Shown in pieces: positions 48,979 to 59,426 of a stretch of DNA of 64,000 bases. The position numbers and the translations under genes were made by a program. A model generated the notes under the pieces. The model was not told the origin of the DNA. It was given only the letters and a program-made list of their open reading frames with translations, and did no database searches. Location: positions 89,276,944 to 89,340,943 of the forward strand of contig NC_066582.1 in NCBI RefSeq assembly GCF_024323335.1. The letters run 5' to 3'. The stretch is from Lathyrus oleraceus (lineage: Eukaryota; Streptophyta; Magnoliopsida; Fabales; Fabaceae). Position 1 is the first letter of the stretch, and each line of letters starts with the position of its first letter.

Positions 48979-49358
48979 TGTAAGACCCCAATTTTGACCC
49001 TAAGATCCCTCATGGCATCATAACATTGCATTTGCATTGCCTCAAGGATCTTTAACATCTTGGTTCCCTTTGCCTTTGCGTGGGATTCCTTGTGATTGGT
49101 TTGAGATCACCAAGCATGCTTGAATTATACATCATTGTTTCTCTTACTTTTGTTTACTAACCAAAAGCACAAAAATGTGTCACTAACATCTTTTGTTTGA
49201 AGCTTGAGTATCATCCAAGACACTTTCTGGGTTCTATTTAGATGATCAGTCAACACAAGGGAATGGCTTGAGATACTTCCAACATGTTCAAATATGGTTT
49301 ATTCGTCAGTCAAAACGTTAATCTTGAAGGAGAAAAAGTTTGTTCATGAGTTGTCATG

Positions 49359-49392
49359 CTCGCTAGGCGAGCAGAATGTGTCGCCTAGCGAG
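49359..49392. repeat. Perfect 12-bp inverted repeat in LTR B
   Basis: The arms CTCGCTAGGCGA and TCGCCTAGCGAG are separated by a 10-base loop. The left arm is nearly a palindrome by itself (CTCGCTAGGCGAG). A third partial copy, GCTCGCTAGGCGAAG, lies near 49450. The 3' LTR has the same structure at 59807-59840 with one mismatch in the right arm. Confidence 0.85.
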
Positions 49393-49736
49393 TCCCAAGA
49401 AAAGCCACCAAAATCACCTACGCTCAGAGGAATTTCTTGAACTGTCATGCTCGCTAGGCGAAGCCCACGTGTTTAAAAAAAAACGAATAAAATAAATAAA
49501 TAAATAAATAAAATATAACAGCAAAATTTTGGACTTGGGCCTCTCTCATTTGAGCCCAGAGGTCCACAAAAATTAGGTTATAAATTCAGAGTTTCAGTGA
49601 AACAAAAGGCAATTCCATTCCTATTACCCTGGCAGGGAAAAAGATAGTGAGAGAAGAGCTAATAGAGTTCAGAGCAACCTCCAGAGACTGAAGGGAACTC
49701 ATCGGCAAAGAACCAATTCCCTCTCATATAAACCCT

Positions 49737-49742
49737 CAGATT
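49737..49742 (+). promoter_or_regulatory. Putative TATA box of LTR B
   Basis: CTCTCATATAAACCCTC is conserved in the 3' LTR at 60185-60190. It differs from the promoter context of LTR D, consistent with the unrelated middle of the LTR. Confidence 0.5.
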
Positions 49743-51030
49743 GCTTTGCAAACCCAGCCGGGCAATTCAATTTTATTCAATCTCTCTAGTCAGGTTTGCC
49801 TTATTCCCATTACTTTATGCTTTTAATTTGAATGCTCTGAATGTATGAGGTATTATGGGTGAATTTGATACCCTTTTGATGCATGTGTTTGACAAGAGGT
49901 TTAGGCCTCCTACCCTTGGTTGCTTTTTGTGAGCTTTTTGTGAATTTTAATGGCATGATTCATGTGGTTACATTTTGATTTGGGGGCAACTCTTGATTAC
50001 CCTATCTTGTTTCTCTAACCTGTTTGTTGAGTTTTGTTTTGTGAGGGCTCATATGACTCTTGCAGAGATGGCTTTCCTGGTGTTCCACTTTATTTGTGGG
50101 ATACCACCTGGAGGTTTATTCCGATTACCTGTACTGACTCACTTTCTTTGATGGTGCTAGCTTGAGAGATCTTTGGGTTTCTTATTTATCTAATTGCAGT
50201 TACTTCGGATCTTTATCCATACGGTAGATCTCTCGATCCCTTTACTTTTCCCGCATGTTACCGATTTCTTAGGTTTCGTATAGCCTCGTGGCATGTCAAT
50301 TAAGGTAGCGCGGTTCCTTCATCTAGGACTACCTTTTTGCATGAGCATCCCTAAACACCCCAAACTCATTGATTTTTCTTCTCCTAAGAACACGTTTACT
50401 CCTTCTACTACAGGCGAGTAAGTCTCCAAAGGTCGAGCATCCGGTAGATTGCGTAGTAACATCGTTCAACCCTTACCCCGTAGTTAGTCGAACTACGTTT
50501 CGCTCTGATTCTCATTCCAGATGAGATACGTAGGTATAAGATGCGATGTCTTACCTAGCACACTTCCCTTTAACCCATAGGTAGCCGAGCTACGAAGACT
50601 CTGATTCTCCTATTCAGATGAGATACGTATGCAGTAGATGCGACATCCATGCGAGTCATTTTCTTTTGACCCTTCTTTTAGTAAGTAGTAATTTAGATAA
50701 ACATACACGCTTTTCTCATCCCTTCAATCATGTTTGCACAAATAAATTTTCAAAAAAAAAATAACAACCTTTGCAACAAATGTGAAAAGGGCTCCCTAGG
50801 AGTACCTAGGATGCTTCGGGTGCCTAATACCTTCCCATTGCATAACCAACCCCCTTACACAAATCTCTGACATTTTTACTAGTTTTTGATTCGATAAAAC
50901 TTTTAGGTTTTTGTTCGCTTTCTAACCATTCCTTTGGATAAATAGAAGTGCGATGTCGACTCGACTTGTATGAATTACCTTGGATTTAGTCAATATCTCT
51001 AATGGTAACGAATACCCCGCTACAGAAAAG

Positions 51031-51048
51031 CGGCGACTCTGCTGGGGA
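51031..51048 (+). other. Primer-binding site of element B (tRNA-Arg-like, first base changed)
   Basis: CGGCGACTCTGCTGGGGA lies seven bases after the LTR end. It differs from the C and D sites only in the first base, where T of the obligatory TGG is C. Confidence 0.8.
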
Positions 51049-51570
51049 ATCTAATCCTAGTGGGTTTTTCCTACTTTTCAAATTTGTTGTATTGTATTGT
51101 ATATATTTTTTTTGTGACATATTTTTGTGCAATTTGGGATTACTGTATTGTATGTAATGATTGAATTGTTTGGATATTAATTCCTTGTATGCTTGGTGAT
51201 CTTTGTGAGATGAGTTCTATACCCAGACTCGAGTGCACTTAGGATAGGAGAATGGCATAGTCTTGTCGACTTGTGTGGAGTTATTCCTTAGCAAGTTGTG
51301 GAGGTTATGTTGGGATCAATAATGTCACACAAGTAAGTTGTGGTTAGACATTACTCTTTCGAATATAGACCTTAAAAGCCAAGGACATTAGTTTACCAAG
51401 CCCATCTTGGCCTATTCTTAGGATGTAGTGCGAAAGTCGTTCAAGTGTAAGATTTGATACGATTGTTACACGATACTACACTCATAAGAGTCTCTCTTGA
51501 GAATATTTTCGGAATACGAGTAGTCGTTTCTCCAATAATATCCTAAAGATGGGATGATGACTATGGGAAC
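51049..51570 (+). other. 5' leader of element B
   Basis: It matches the D leader (63486-64000) and the C leader (minus strand). It ends at GACTATGGGAAC, where the C leader goes on but B jumps into the middle of ORF1, a deletion of the rest of the leader and the ORF1 start. No coding frame. Confidence 0.7.
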
Positions 51571-52387
51571 GTGTTTGCCTCTGTTGTATAAGTGGTTTAT
51601 TTCCGACTTACCTCAGACGGTCGCTTTCAAGGAGAACAAGGAATGTCTACGGTGGTCCACGAGACTTATGTCTCTCACTAATGACGATATCTCTTGGTAC
51701 AACCGTGTGTATGATGGTGTGCAGATTATCGACTCTTGTGGTGAATTCTTCAATGTACCTCTTCTTGGTACATGTGGTGGGATTAACTACAACCCTGTTT
51801 TGGCATGTCGTCAGCTTGGGTTCCCCATAAAGGATAAACCCAATAACATTCTGTGAGAGGGTGTATTCTTTCAGGATGGTAAAGATCCCCAAGGCTTGAA
51901 AGCTAGGATGGTCCGCGCTTGGCGCAAGATTCATAGGAAAGGAAGGAAAGAGTTGGGTCCTAAGAATTGCATCGCTTTGGAGCCTTACACTGTTTGGGTT
52001 AGGAAGAGGGCGTCTGAGTATCTCATTCCTTACGAGTATCCGAGACCTACACCTATGATTATGGCTGGGCCTTCAACCCTCCCTAATCAAGGAGCAGAGG
52101 AGTTGAGAGACGAAGACCGTTCACGTGCCTGGATCCGTGAACGTGAAGAGTTGCTTCAGCAGATTAAGGAGAAGGATGCGTTGATTGAGTTTCTTGAGCA
52201 TCAGGTTATTGATGATCCTGATGATGTATGGACTTCTCTACTTCCTCAGTCTTCTAAGTTCTGGAAGAGGAGGTATGATCGACTCGCCAAAGAGAAGGCC
52301 GATATGGAGGCAGCCTACGAGAGGGAGGTGAAGAGGCTTCGTGCATCTTATCTTCCTGTGTCCCGAGCTTTAGATGATTGTTTCTAG
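51571..52387 (+). pseudogene. ORF1 of element B, N-terminus deleted, one in-frame stop
   Basis: Coding resemblance starts at the junction near 51570 with CLPLLYKWFISDLPQTVAFK and continues close to C (TCGGINYNPVLACRQLGFP). TGA at 51854-51856 breaks the frame. The rest is open to TAG 52385-52387 with the coiled-coil end EELLQQIKEKDALIEFLEHQ. About 200 N-terminal residues are missing compared with C and F. Comparison with C fixes the one-base loss in C near 557. Confidence 0.85.
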
Positions 52388-52710
52388 GGATCCATAAGAC
52401 GATTATTTTCCTTTTCTCTTGTATATGATTGACGATGCTGCACTTCTTTTTCCTGATATTATTTGATGAGATATTTCCATATGTGATAAAATGCTTAATA
52501 TTTCCATAATTTGCAAATAAAACTCTAAAGTTCCTTTGAAATAAAAAAACAAATCATATGCACAAACATTGCATGCATCATATGCATAAGCAGGTTCTGT
52601 TTCCGGTCCCTTGCCCTGTGGTCTAACTTTGTGTCCTTCATTTATTTTGAAGACAAGCTAACTCACCGGTACTACACTAGAGCTAATATTTCAAGACTGA
52701 TGGATCACTT
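52388..52710 (+). other. ORF1-gag spacer and residual gag start of element B
   Basis: The spacer includes CATATGCATAAGCAGG (52581-52596). ATG at 52700 followed by GATCACTTAGA resembles the gag start of F, but the sequence passes directly into the end of protease at about 52711, so gag is deleted apart from three or four codons. Confidence 0.6.
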
Positions 52711-53216
52711 AGACCATGGTTTCACGAGGCAGGCGCCGTGACGTCCACCTTACACCAGAAATTGAAATTCGTGAAAAACAAGAAGCTGGTGGTGGTAGGG
52801 GGAGAAAGGGCTCTCCTGGTTAGCCATTTGTCTTCCTTCTCTTATATAGATGCTGAGGTTGAAATTGGAACTCCTTTCCAAGCTTTATCTATAGCTGAGC
52901 CTATTGAGAAGAGAACTCCTTCATTTGCTTCCTACAAAGATGCAAAGTTGGCCATTGAGCGTGGTGCAACCACTGGTTTAGGAAAAATGATTGAGTTAGA
53001 AGACAACGAGTCCCGGGCTGGCATAGGTTTTTCTTCTGGTACTTTCAACAAGCAATGGCTATTCAAGAGTGGAGGTTTCATCCACACTGGTCTAGATGAG
53101 GAGGCTGCTGCCGTTTTAGAAGAAGATACAAAGGATTCTGGCAATTTCATCATCCCTGGAGGGGTCTGCAACAATTGGGTCGCTGTGGATATTCCAACAG
53201 ATGTCCACAAGTCAAC
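52711..53216 (+). pseudogene. pro: Protease C-terminal end of element B, first exon remnant
   Basis: PWFHEAGAVTSTLHQKLKF corresponds to PWIHAAGAVSSTLHQKLKY near the protease end of A, and the frame is open to the donor site at 53217. The catalytic DTGSS part is absent, so no protease activity can remain. The linker to RT (SYKDAKLAIERGATTGLGKM) parallels A at 17340-17400, and here the codon equivalent to A's TAG at 17273 is CAA, which supports a C-to-T origin of that stop. Confidence 0.85.
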
Positions 53217-53483
53217 GTAATAATCACTTTGTTTAAAAACCCTTCTCCCATGCCAAAAGGAGGAGTGATAACATTGTTGGCAACATAAATACAATGATAT
53301 TTTCATTCAATAAATTCATGTTAAATGTTTGTTTTTCCCATTTATTTTCCCTTTTTGTTTTTGCATGAAATTGGTGATCACATAAAACCCTAAAAAATAA
53401 AATTAAATCAATCTTTTCATCTGCATAATGATTTTCTTTGTTTGAATTCTAAAATCTCTTTTATATCCAAAATCATTATGCAG
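53217..53483 (+). other. Intron between protease and RT in element B (267 bp)
   Basis: The donor is TCAAC|GTAATAATC and the acceptor ATTATGCAG|GTTGA, with a T-rich region before it. Removal joins a split AC|G codon and keeps one frame from protease to RT. It lies at the same place as 17656-17902 in A, with little sequence identity except GTAAT at the donor and ATGCAG at the acceptor. Confidence 0.85.
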
Positions 53484-56400
53484 GTTGATTTCAAAACCCA
53501 TTGAACATAATGACCCAACACCATCTCCCAATTTTGAATTCCCTGTATTTGAGGCGGAAGAAGATGATGTTGAAGAGATTTTTGATGAGATCACCCGTCT
53601 ACTTGAGCATGAAGAGAAGATCATTCAGCCGCATCTTTAGAATCTGGAAACAGTCAACTTGGGGTCTGAAGATTGTGTGCGAGAGGTAAAGATTGGGGCG
53701 CTTCTGGAAGAATATGTTAAGAAGGGGTTGATTAAGTTGCTACGAGAATATGTTGACGTCTTTGCCTGGTCATATGAAGACATGCCTGGTCTAGATACTG
53801 ATATTATGCAACATTTCCTACCTCTAAAGCCTGAGTGCATGCCTGTAAAGCAGAAGCTCAAAAGAACTCATCCTGATATGGCAGTGAAGATCAAAGAGGA
53901 AGTTCAGAAGCAAATTGATGCGGGGTTCCTGGTGACTTCTATATATCCTCAATGGGTGGCCAATATTGTGCCCGTGCCTAAGAAAGATGGAAAAGTCCGG
54001 ATGTGTGTGGACTATAGAGACTTGAATAAAGCTAGTCCGAAAGATGATTTCCCTCTACCACATATTGATATGTTGGTAGACAATACAGCTAAATTCAATG
54101 TCTTCTCGTTTATGAACGGATTTTCCGGATATAATCAGATTAAGATGGCACCCGAGGATATGGAGAAGACAACATTCATCACACCTTGGGGAACATTCTG
54201 TTATCGAGTGATGCCCTTCGATTTGAAGAACGCCGGAGCCACGTATCAATGAGCTATGACCACCTTGTTTCATGATATGATGCACAAGGAGATTGAGGTA
54301 TATGTTGACGATATGATTGCTAAGTCAAGAACGGAAGTTGAACATGTAGAGCACCTGTTGAAGCTTTTTCAGCGTCTGAGGAAGTATAAGCTTCGTCTGA
54401 ATCCCAACAAATGTACATTTGGAGTCCGTTCTGGCAAGTTATTGGGCTTTATCGTCAGTGAAAAAGGTATTGAGGTTGATCCTGCAAAGGTCAAAGCAAT
54501 ACAAGAGATGCCTGCGCCCAAAACTGAGAAGCAAGTCCGAGGTTTTCTTGGCCGCTTAAATTATATTTCCAGATTCATATCCCACATGACCGCCACATGT
54601 GCGCCAATATTCAAGCTCCTCTAGAAAGATCAGTCTCATGATTGGACCGAAGATTGCCAGAAAGCCTTTGACAATATTAAAGAGTATCTGTCTGAGCCTC
54701 CGATCCTGTCTCCGCCTGTGGAAGGAAGACCTTTGATCATGTATCTGACGGTTCTTGAAGACTCGATGGGTTGTGTTCTTGGTCAGCAAGACGAATCAGG
54801 GAAGAAGGAGTATGATATTTACTACTTAAGCAAGAAGTTCACTGATTGTGAGTCTCGATACTCGATGCTTGAAAAGATATGTTGTGCTTTGGCTTGGGCT
54901 GCTAAGCGCTTACGCCAGTATATGATAAATCATACGACTTGGTTGATATCCAGAATGGATCCAATCAAGTACATCTTCGAGAAGCCTGCTTTAACAGGGA
55001 GAATTGCCCGTTGGCAGATGTTGTTATCTGAGTATGATATTGAGTATCGAGTTCAGAAGGCTATTAAAGGTAGTATCTTGGCTAACCATTTGGCACATCA
55101 GCCTATTGAAGATTATCAGTCAGTTCAGTATGACTTCCCGGATGAGGAAATTCTGTATTTGAAAGTGAAAGATTGCGATGAGCCTACACTTGATGAAGGG
55201 CCAGAGCCTGGTTCCGGATGGAGTATGGTGTTTGATGGCGCTGTAAATCAGTATGGAAATGGTATTGGGGCCGTGATTATTACTCCTCAGGGCGCGCATA
55301 TTCCTTTTACAACAAGGCTAACTTTCAAATGCACGAATAATATGGCTGAGTATGAGGCCTGTATTATGGGATTGGAGGAATTTATTGATCTAAGGATCAA
55401 GCATCTTGATGTATATGGTGATTCGGCCCTCGTTGTTAATCAGATTAAGGATGAATGGGAAACGAATCAGCCTGGCCTCATTCCATATAGAGATTATGTG
55501 AGGAGGATTTCAACGTTCTTTACTGAGGTTGACTTCCATCATATTTCTCGAGATGAGAATCGGATGGCAGATGCTCTTGCTACGCTTGCTTCAATGATTG
55601 TGGTTAAATTGTGGAATGAAGTCCCCAATATCACCGTGATGCACTTGGACAGACCAGCTCATGTATTTGCAGTAGAAGAAGTAAAAGATGATAAGCCGTG
55701 GTATTATGATATCAAGTGTTTCCTTCAGAGCCAGATTTACCCGCCTGGGGCATCTGTAAGAGATAGGAAGACTTTGAGGAGATTGTCAGGTAGTTTCTAC
55801 CTCAATGGCGAAGTGCTTTACAAAAGAAATTTTGACATGGTTCTGCTCAGATGCGTGGATAGACACGAAGCAGACCTTTTGATGACTGAGGTCCATGAGG
55901 GTTCATTTGGTACTCATTCCAATGGACATGCCATGGCTAGAAAGATGTTGAGAGCAGGCTACTATTGTCTGATAATGGAGTTTGACTGCTGTAAATTTGT
56001 GAAGAAATGCCACAAGTGTTAGATTTATGCTGATAAGATTCATATTCCCCCGACACTTTTGAATGTGATCTCATCACCATGGCCTTTCTCCATGTGGGGA
56101 ATTGACATGATTGGCATGATAGAGCTGAAAGCGTCCAATGGACACAGATTTATTCTCGTAGCAATTGATTACTTCACCAAGTGGGTTGAAGCGGCGTCGT
56201 ATGCAAATGTGACCAGGCAGGTGGTCGTGAAGTTTATCAAGAATCAACTCATATGCCGATATGGTGTTCCAGATAAGATCATTACTGATAATGGATCTAA
56301 CTTGAATAACAAGATGATGAAAGAATTGTGTAGTGAGTTCAAGATTGCACATCATAATTCTTCTTCGTACAGACCCAAGATGAATGGGGCTGTTGAAGCT

Positions 56401-56946
56401 GCTAACAAGAATATCAAGAAAATTATCCAGAAGATGGTTGTTACGTACAAAGATTGGCATGAGATGCTACCATTCGCTTTGCATGGCTATCGTACATATG
56501 TCCGCACTTTGACAGGGGCAACCCCTTTCTCTCTTGTTTATGGCATGGAGGTTGTACTCCCAGTAGAGGTGGAGATCCCATCAATGAGAGTCTTGATGGA
56601 GGCCAAGTTGACTGATGCTGAATGGGTTCAGAGTCGTTATGACCAGCTGAACTTGATAAAAGAGAAGAGATTGACTGCCATGTGCCATGGTCAGTTATAT
56701 CAGCAGAGAATGAAGAAAGCTTTTGATAAGAAGGTCAAGCCTCGTATGTTCCGAGAAGGTGAACTTGTGCTCAAGAAAGTCTTGTCTTTCGCGCCCGATT
56801 CCAGGGGCAAGTGGACTCCAAACTATGAGGGTCCGTATGTTGTTAAGAGAGCCTTTTCAGGTGGTGCTTTGATACTTACAACTATGGATGGGGAGGATTT
56901 CACTCGTCCTGTGAATTCAGATGCAGTCAAGAAATACTTCACCTAA
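53484..56946 (+). pseudogene. pol: RT-RNase H-integrase of element B, four in-frame stops
   Basis: One frame runs from the acceptor to TAA 56944-56946, broken by TAG 53638-53640, TGA 54250-54252, TAG 54622-54624 and TAG 56020-56022. Several fit C-to-T changes of CAG or CGA. RT: PVPKKDGKVRMCVDYRDLN, SGYNQIKMAPEDME, YVDD at about 54301-54312. RNase H: MVFDGAVNQYGNG, NMAEYEAC, DENRMADALATL. Integrase: HHCC finger, GIDMIGM, IITDNGSN (Asp retained), NGAVEAANKN. It is clearly homologous to A's pol throughout. Without gag and protease the element would depend on another for particles. Confidence 0.92.
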
Positions 56947-59410
56947 AAAAGTAAAAACTGAATAGCTCGCTAAGTTGAAAACCCAAAAGGGCGGCTTAGG
57001 CAAAAATGAGGGTCTCGGTGGATTGAAAACCCGAAAGAGCGATCCAGGCAAAAGTTAGAGACACAAAAAATATATAATAATGATATATGTATCCCGCTAG
57101 ATTGAGTACATCATCCTGGGACAATCTAGGCAAAAATTAGGGATTTGGCAAGTAATTGCATCCTGACAAGACTTTGTTCTATGTTGTCCGTCAGAGATTC
57201 TTGCTCATTATCAGCCAAAGCTTCAAATACATCGGATTTAGAATTGGTGGAGAAATGGTCATTATGTTCAATGTAGCCCTTTTCCAATATATATCACCAA
57301 TTTCAAATTTGTAAAGATCTATGGAGTTTTGCCATTCGCAGACTACCATTCTATCAAATAAATTTGAGCCTTTTATCCAATTATTGGCACTCTTATCTAT
57401 TTCTATTCAACAAATGTTTTGCATGTTTTGATTAAGAAAATATCATTGTTTTAAATGATCAAATTTTTTATAATTTGTTTTTAAACAAAGTGAACATTCA
57501 CAATGACGAAAGGATACTTAGGAGATCCTCAGTGCTCTCCCAAGGGTGGTACGATCCCCAATAGGGTAAGATTTTTGTCCATATTCCTAGTATCTCTGAT
57601 CCCCAGCAGATTGGATACTCTCCGGTGAACTTGGCTTTCTCTCTTGAGATGTAGTACCAGGTGGTTGATTCCTGGACCTGGTTGTGTTAAATATGTCTGT
57701 TTGTCAACATACATCATACATAAAACATGCGCATACATGCATAATCATAACATTCAGATATTCATGTTGCATTCTTTGCCATATATCGTTGTTTGCTGTC
57801 TCCTACTATTTGGTGATATACTTCCCCAAGCAGACGTGTGTGTCTGATCTCTCCATATAGAGTAAGCTCCATAGGCAGAAAGTGTCTATCCTTTCTTCCA
57901 TATTCCCCGCCGGGTTATATCCTCGTGGATGTTGATTGTTTTTGTTCCTTCCCAACACATATATTGGGATGGTTTTCCCCATTGAGTTATATCCTCACCG
58001 GGGCAAGTCTTGATTTGGTGTGCCTATCTAGTTTGATCCTAGATCGGTCTCTTGAGACTCTTTTCCTGTTTCCCCGTGGTAAATGAATAATTGCTCAATA
58101 ATTAGTAATCATTATCCCCGACGGAGTCTGTGTTTCTCTACCCTCATACCTGTAGTTATAAACCCTATTTCTTCCCTTTTTGCAGAGTAACTATTTTTGC
58201 TCATCTTTAATTGGTGACAGTTATCTTCATCCAATATTCGGTGATGATATACCCTCATCTGCTTGGATAATTGCCCTGATTACGCAATCTATCCCCAGCG
58301 GGTCATCTCTCGTCTACCTTGTTGTTGTTGGTAACGATTGTTTCTCCCCTGAATTGGTCATCATTATATACCTAGTTTTGGTATCCCAATGCCTTTTCTT
58401 TTCGGTCGATTTATCCTTTATTAACCCAGTAACTGGTTGTGGATAATCGTCCATGCGAGTATATTATCTACGTTCTGACGGTAATAGATAGTATATCTCA
58501 TGCACTCTCGGGTCTGAAGCCTTTTGTTCTTCCCTAGTTGAGTAAGATTCGTATCCCCTTTGTGGAGTCGAATATCCATCCTGTAATCGAGTTTGCTTTT
58601 AGCCCTCTTTTGGATGATGAGTGTTTTGGGAATATTCCCCAATTCACGCCTTGGTTAGTCACCTATTATATGCCCAGTAACCGATATCCCTGGTGTTCCT
58701 TCCTCTCGACTCCCTATTATGACTTTTTGTCCCCTGTGGAGTCAGAATCCCTGAGTTGAAGTATACCATTTACGTTTTCCTCAGACGTTTTGAAGTTTTG
58801 ATATCTCTCACACTTATACCGGTCTTGGATATTCATCTCTTCCTGAGAATGTTGTATCTCTCACCCTCATACCTGGCGTTCAGATCACATGTCTCCTTGA
58901 GCTTATTACCCAGTAACCGGTAATACCTCGTCCCGCTGCTTCCCCAGGAGTGTCCTTGTGGACATCCCCAGCGAAGTCCCTTAGTGGATTGTTTTCATCC
59001 GGATTTTATCCGAAGTATCCGTTATGGATAGTTTTTTGCTGTATTGGCATATTCCCCAATACATGCATCTTCGAGTCAGCTCGAGTCTTTCCATTGGATC
59101 TTTTCCCTTTGGAATTCTGTTCCCCACGCTTTGAGTCGTGACCTGCTCGCGCATTTTTATCCCTTTTCTATCGCCAGGAGAGTCCCCAGGGTCTTGGTCC
59201 CATGGAGTGAATTGCTCATATGGATTATCAGTGGCTTCTGATTTCTTTGCTTTTATGGACACATATCTCCACAGAGTGCTACCATTTTCATACCTACATT
59301 TGCATCATGAGGTCTCTTAGGGACCAAAATTCGTCTCTTTGTTATTATTTAAGCCCCTTCTACCCCGTCGAGACGAAGATTTTAACCTTCACTTCTCCGG
59401 CTAGAATGAC
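56947..59410 (+). other. 3' untranslated region of element B with degenerate repeats
   Basis: Three units related to GATTGAAAACCCGAAAGAGCG ... CAGGCAAAA stand at 56966-57135, as in A. From about 57590 to 59410 a loosely repetitive, pyrimidine-rich stretch carries CCCCAGCAGA / CCCCAGCGGG motifs and recurring TATCCTC and TACCCAGTAACCGG phrases. I see no convincing gene; frames such as 57838-58086 and 58180-58446 look like composition effects. Confidence 0.65.
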
Positions 59411-59426
59411 CTTAAATAGGGGCATC
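59411..59426 (+). other. Polypurine tract of element B
   Basis: CTTAAATAGGGGCATC directly precedes TGTAAGACCCC of the 3' LTR, like GAATAGGGGCAGC in A. Confidence 0.8.

Larger units (their letters stand above)
48979..51024 (+). repeat. 5' LTR of element B (2046 bp)
   Basis: It runs from TGTAAGACCCC to CCGCTACA. It contains the inverted repeat at 49359-49392, an AAAT microsatellite at about 49486-49515, the TATA box at 49737-49742, duplicated GAACTACG...TACGTAGG modules at 50488-50560 and 50585-50657, the CTAATACCTTCCCATTGC block near 50825-50842, and a primer-site-like TGTCGACTC at 50954-50962. No gene is present. Confidence 0.95.
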
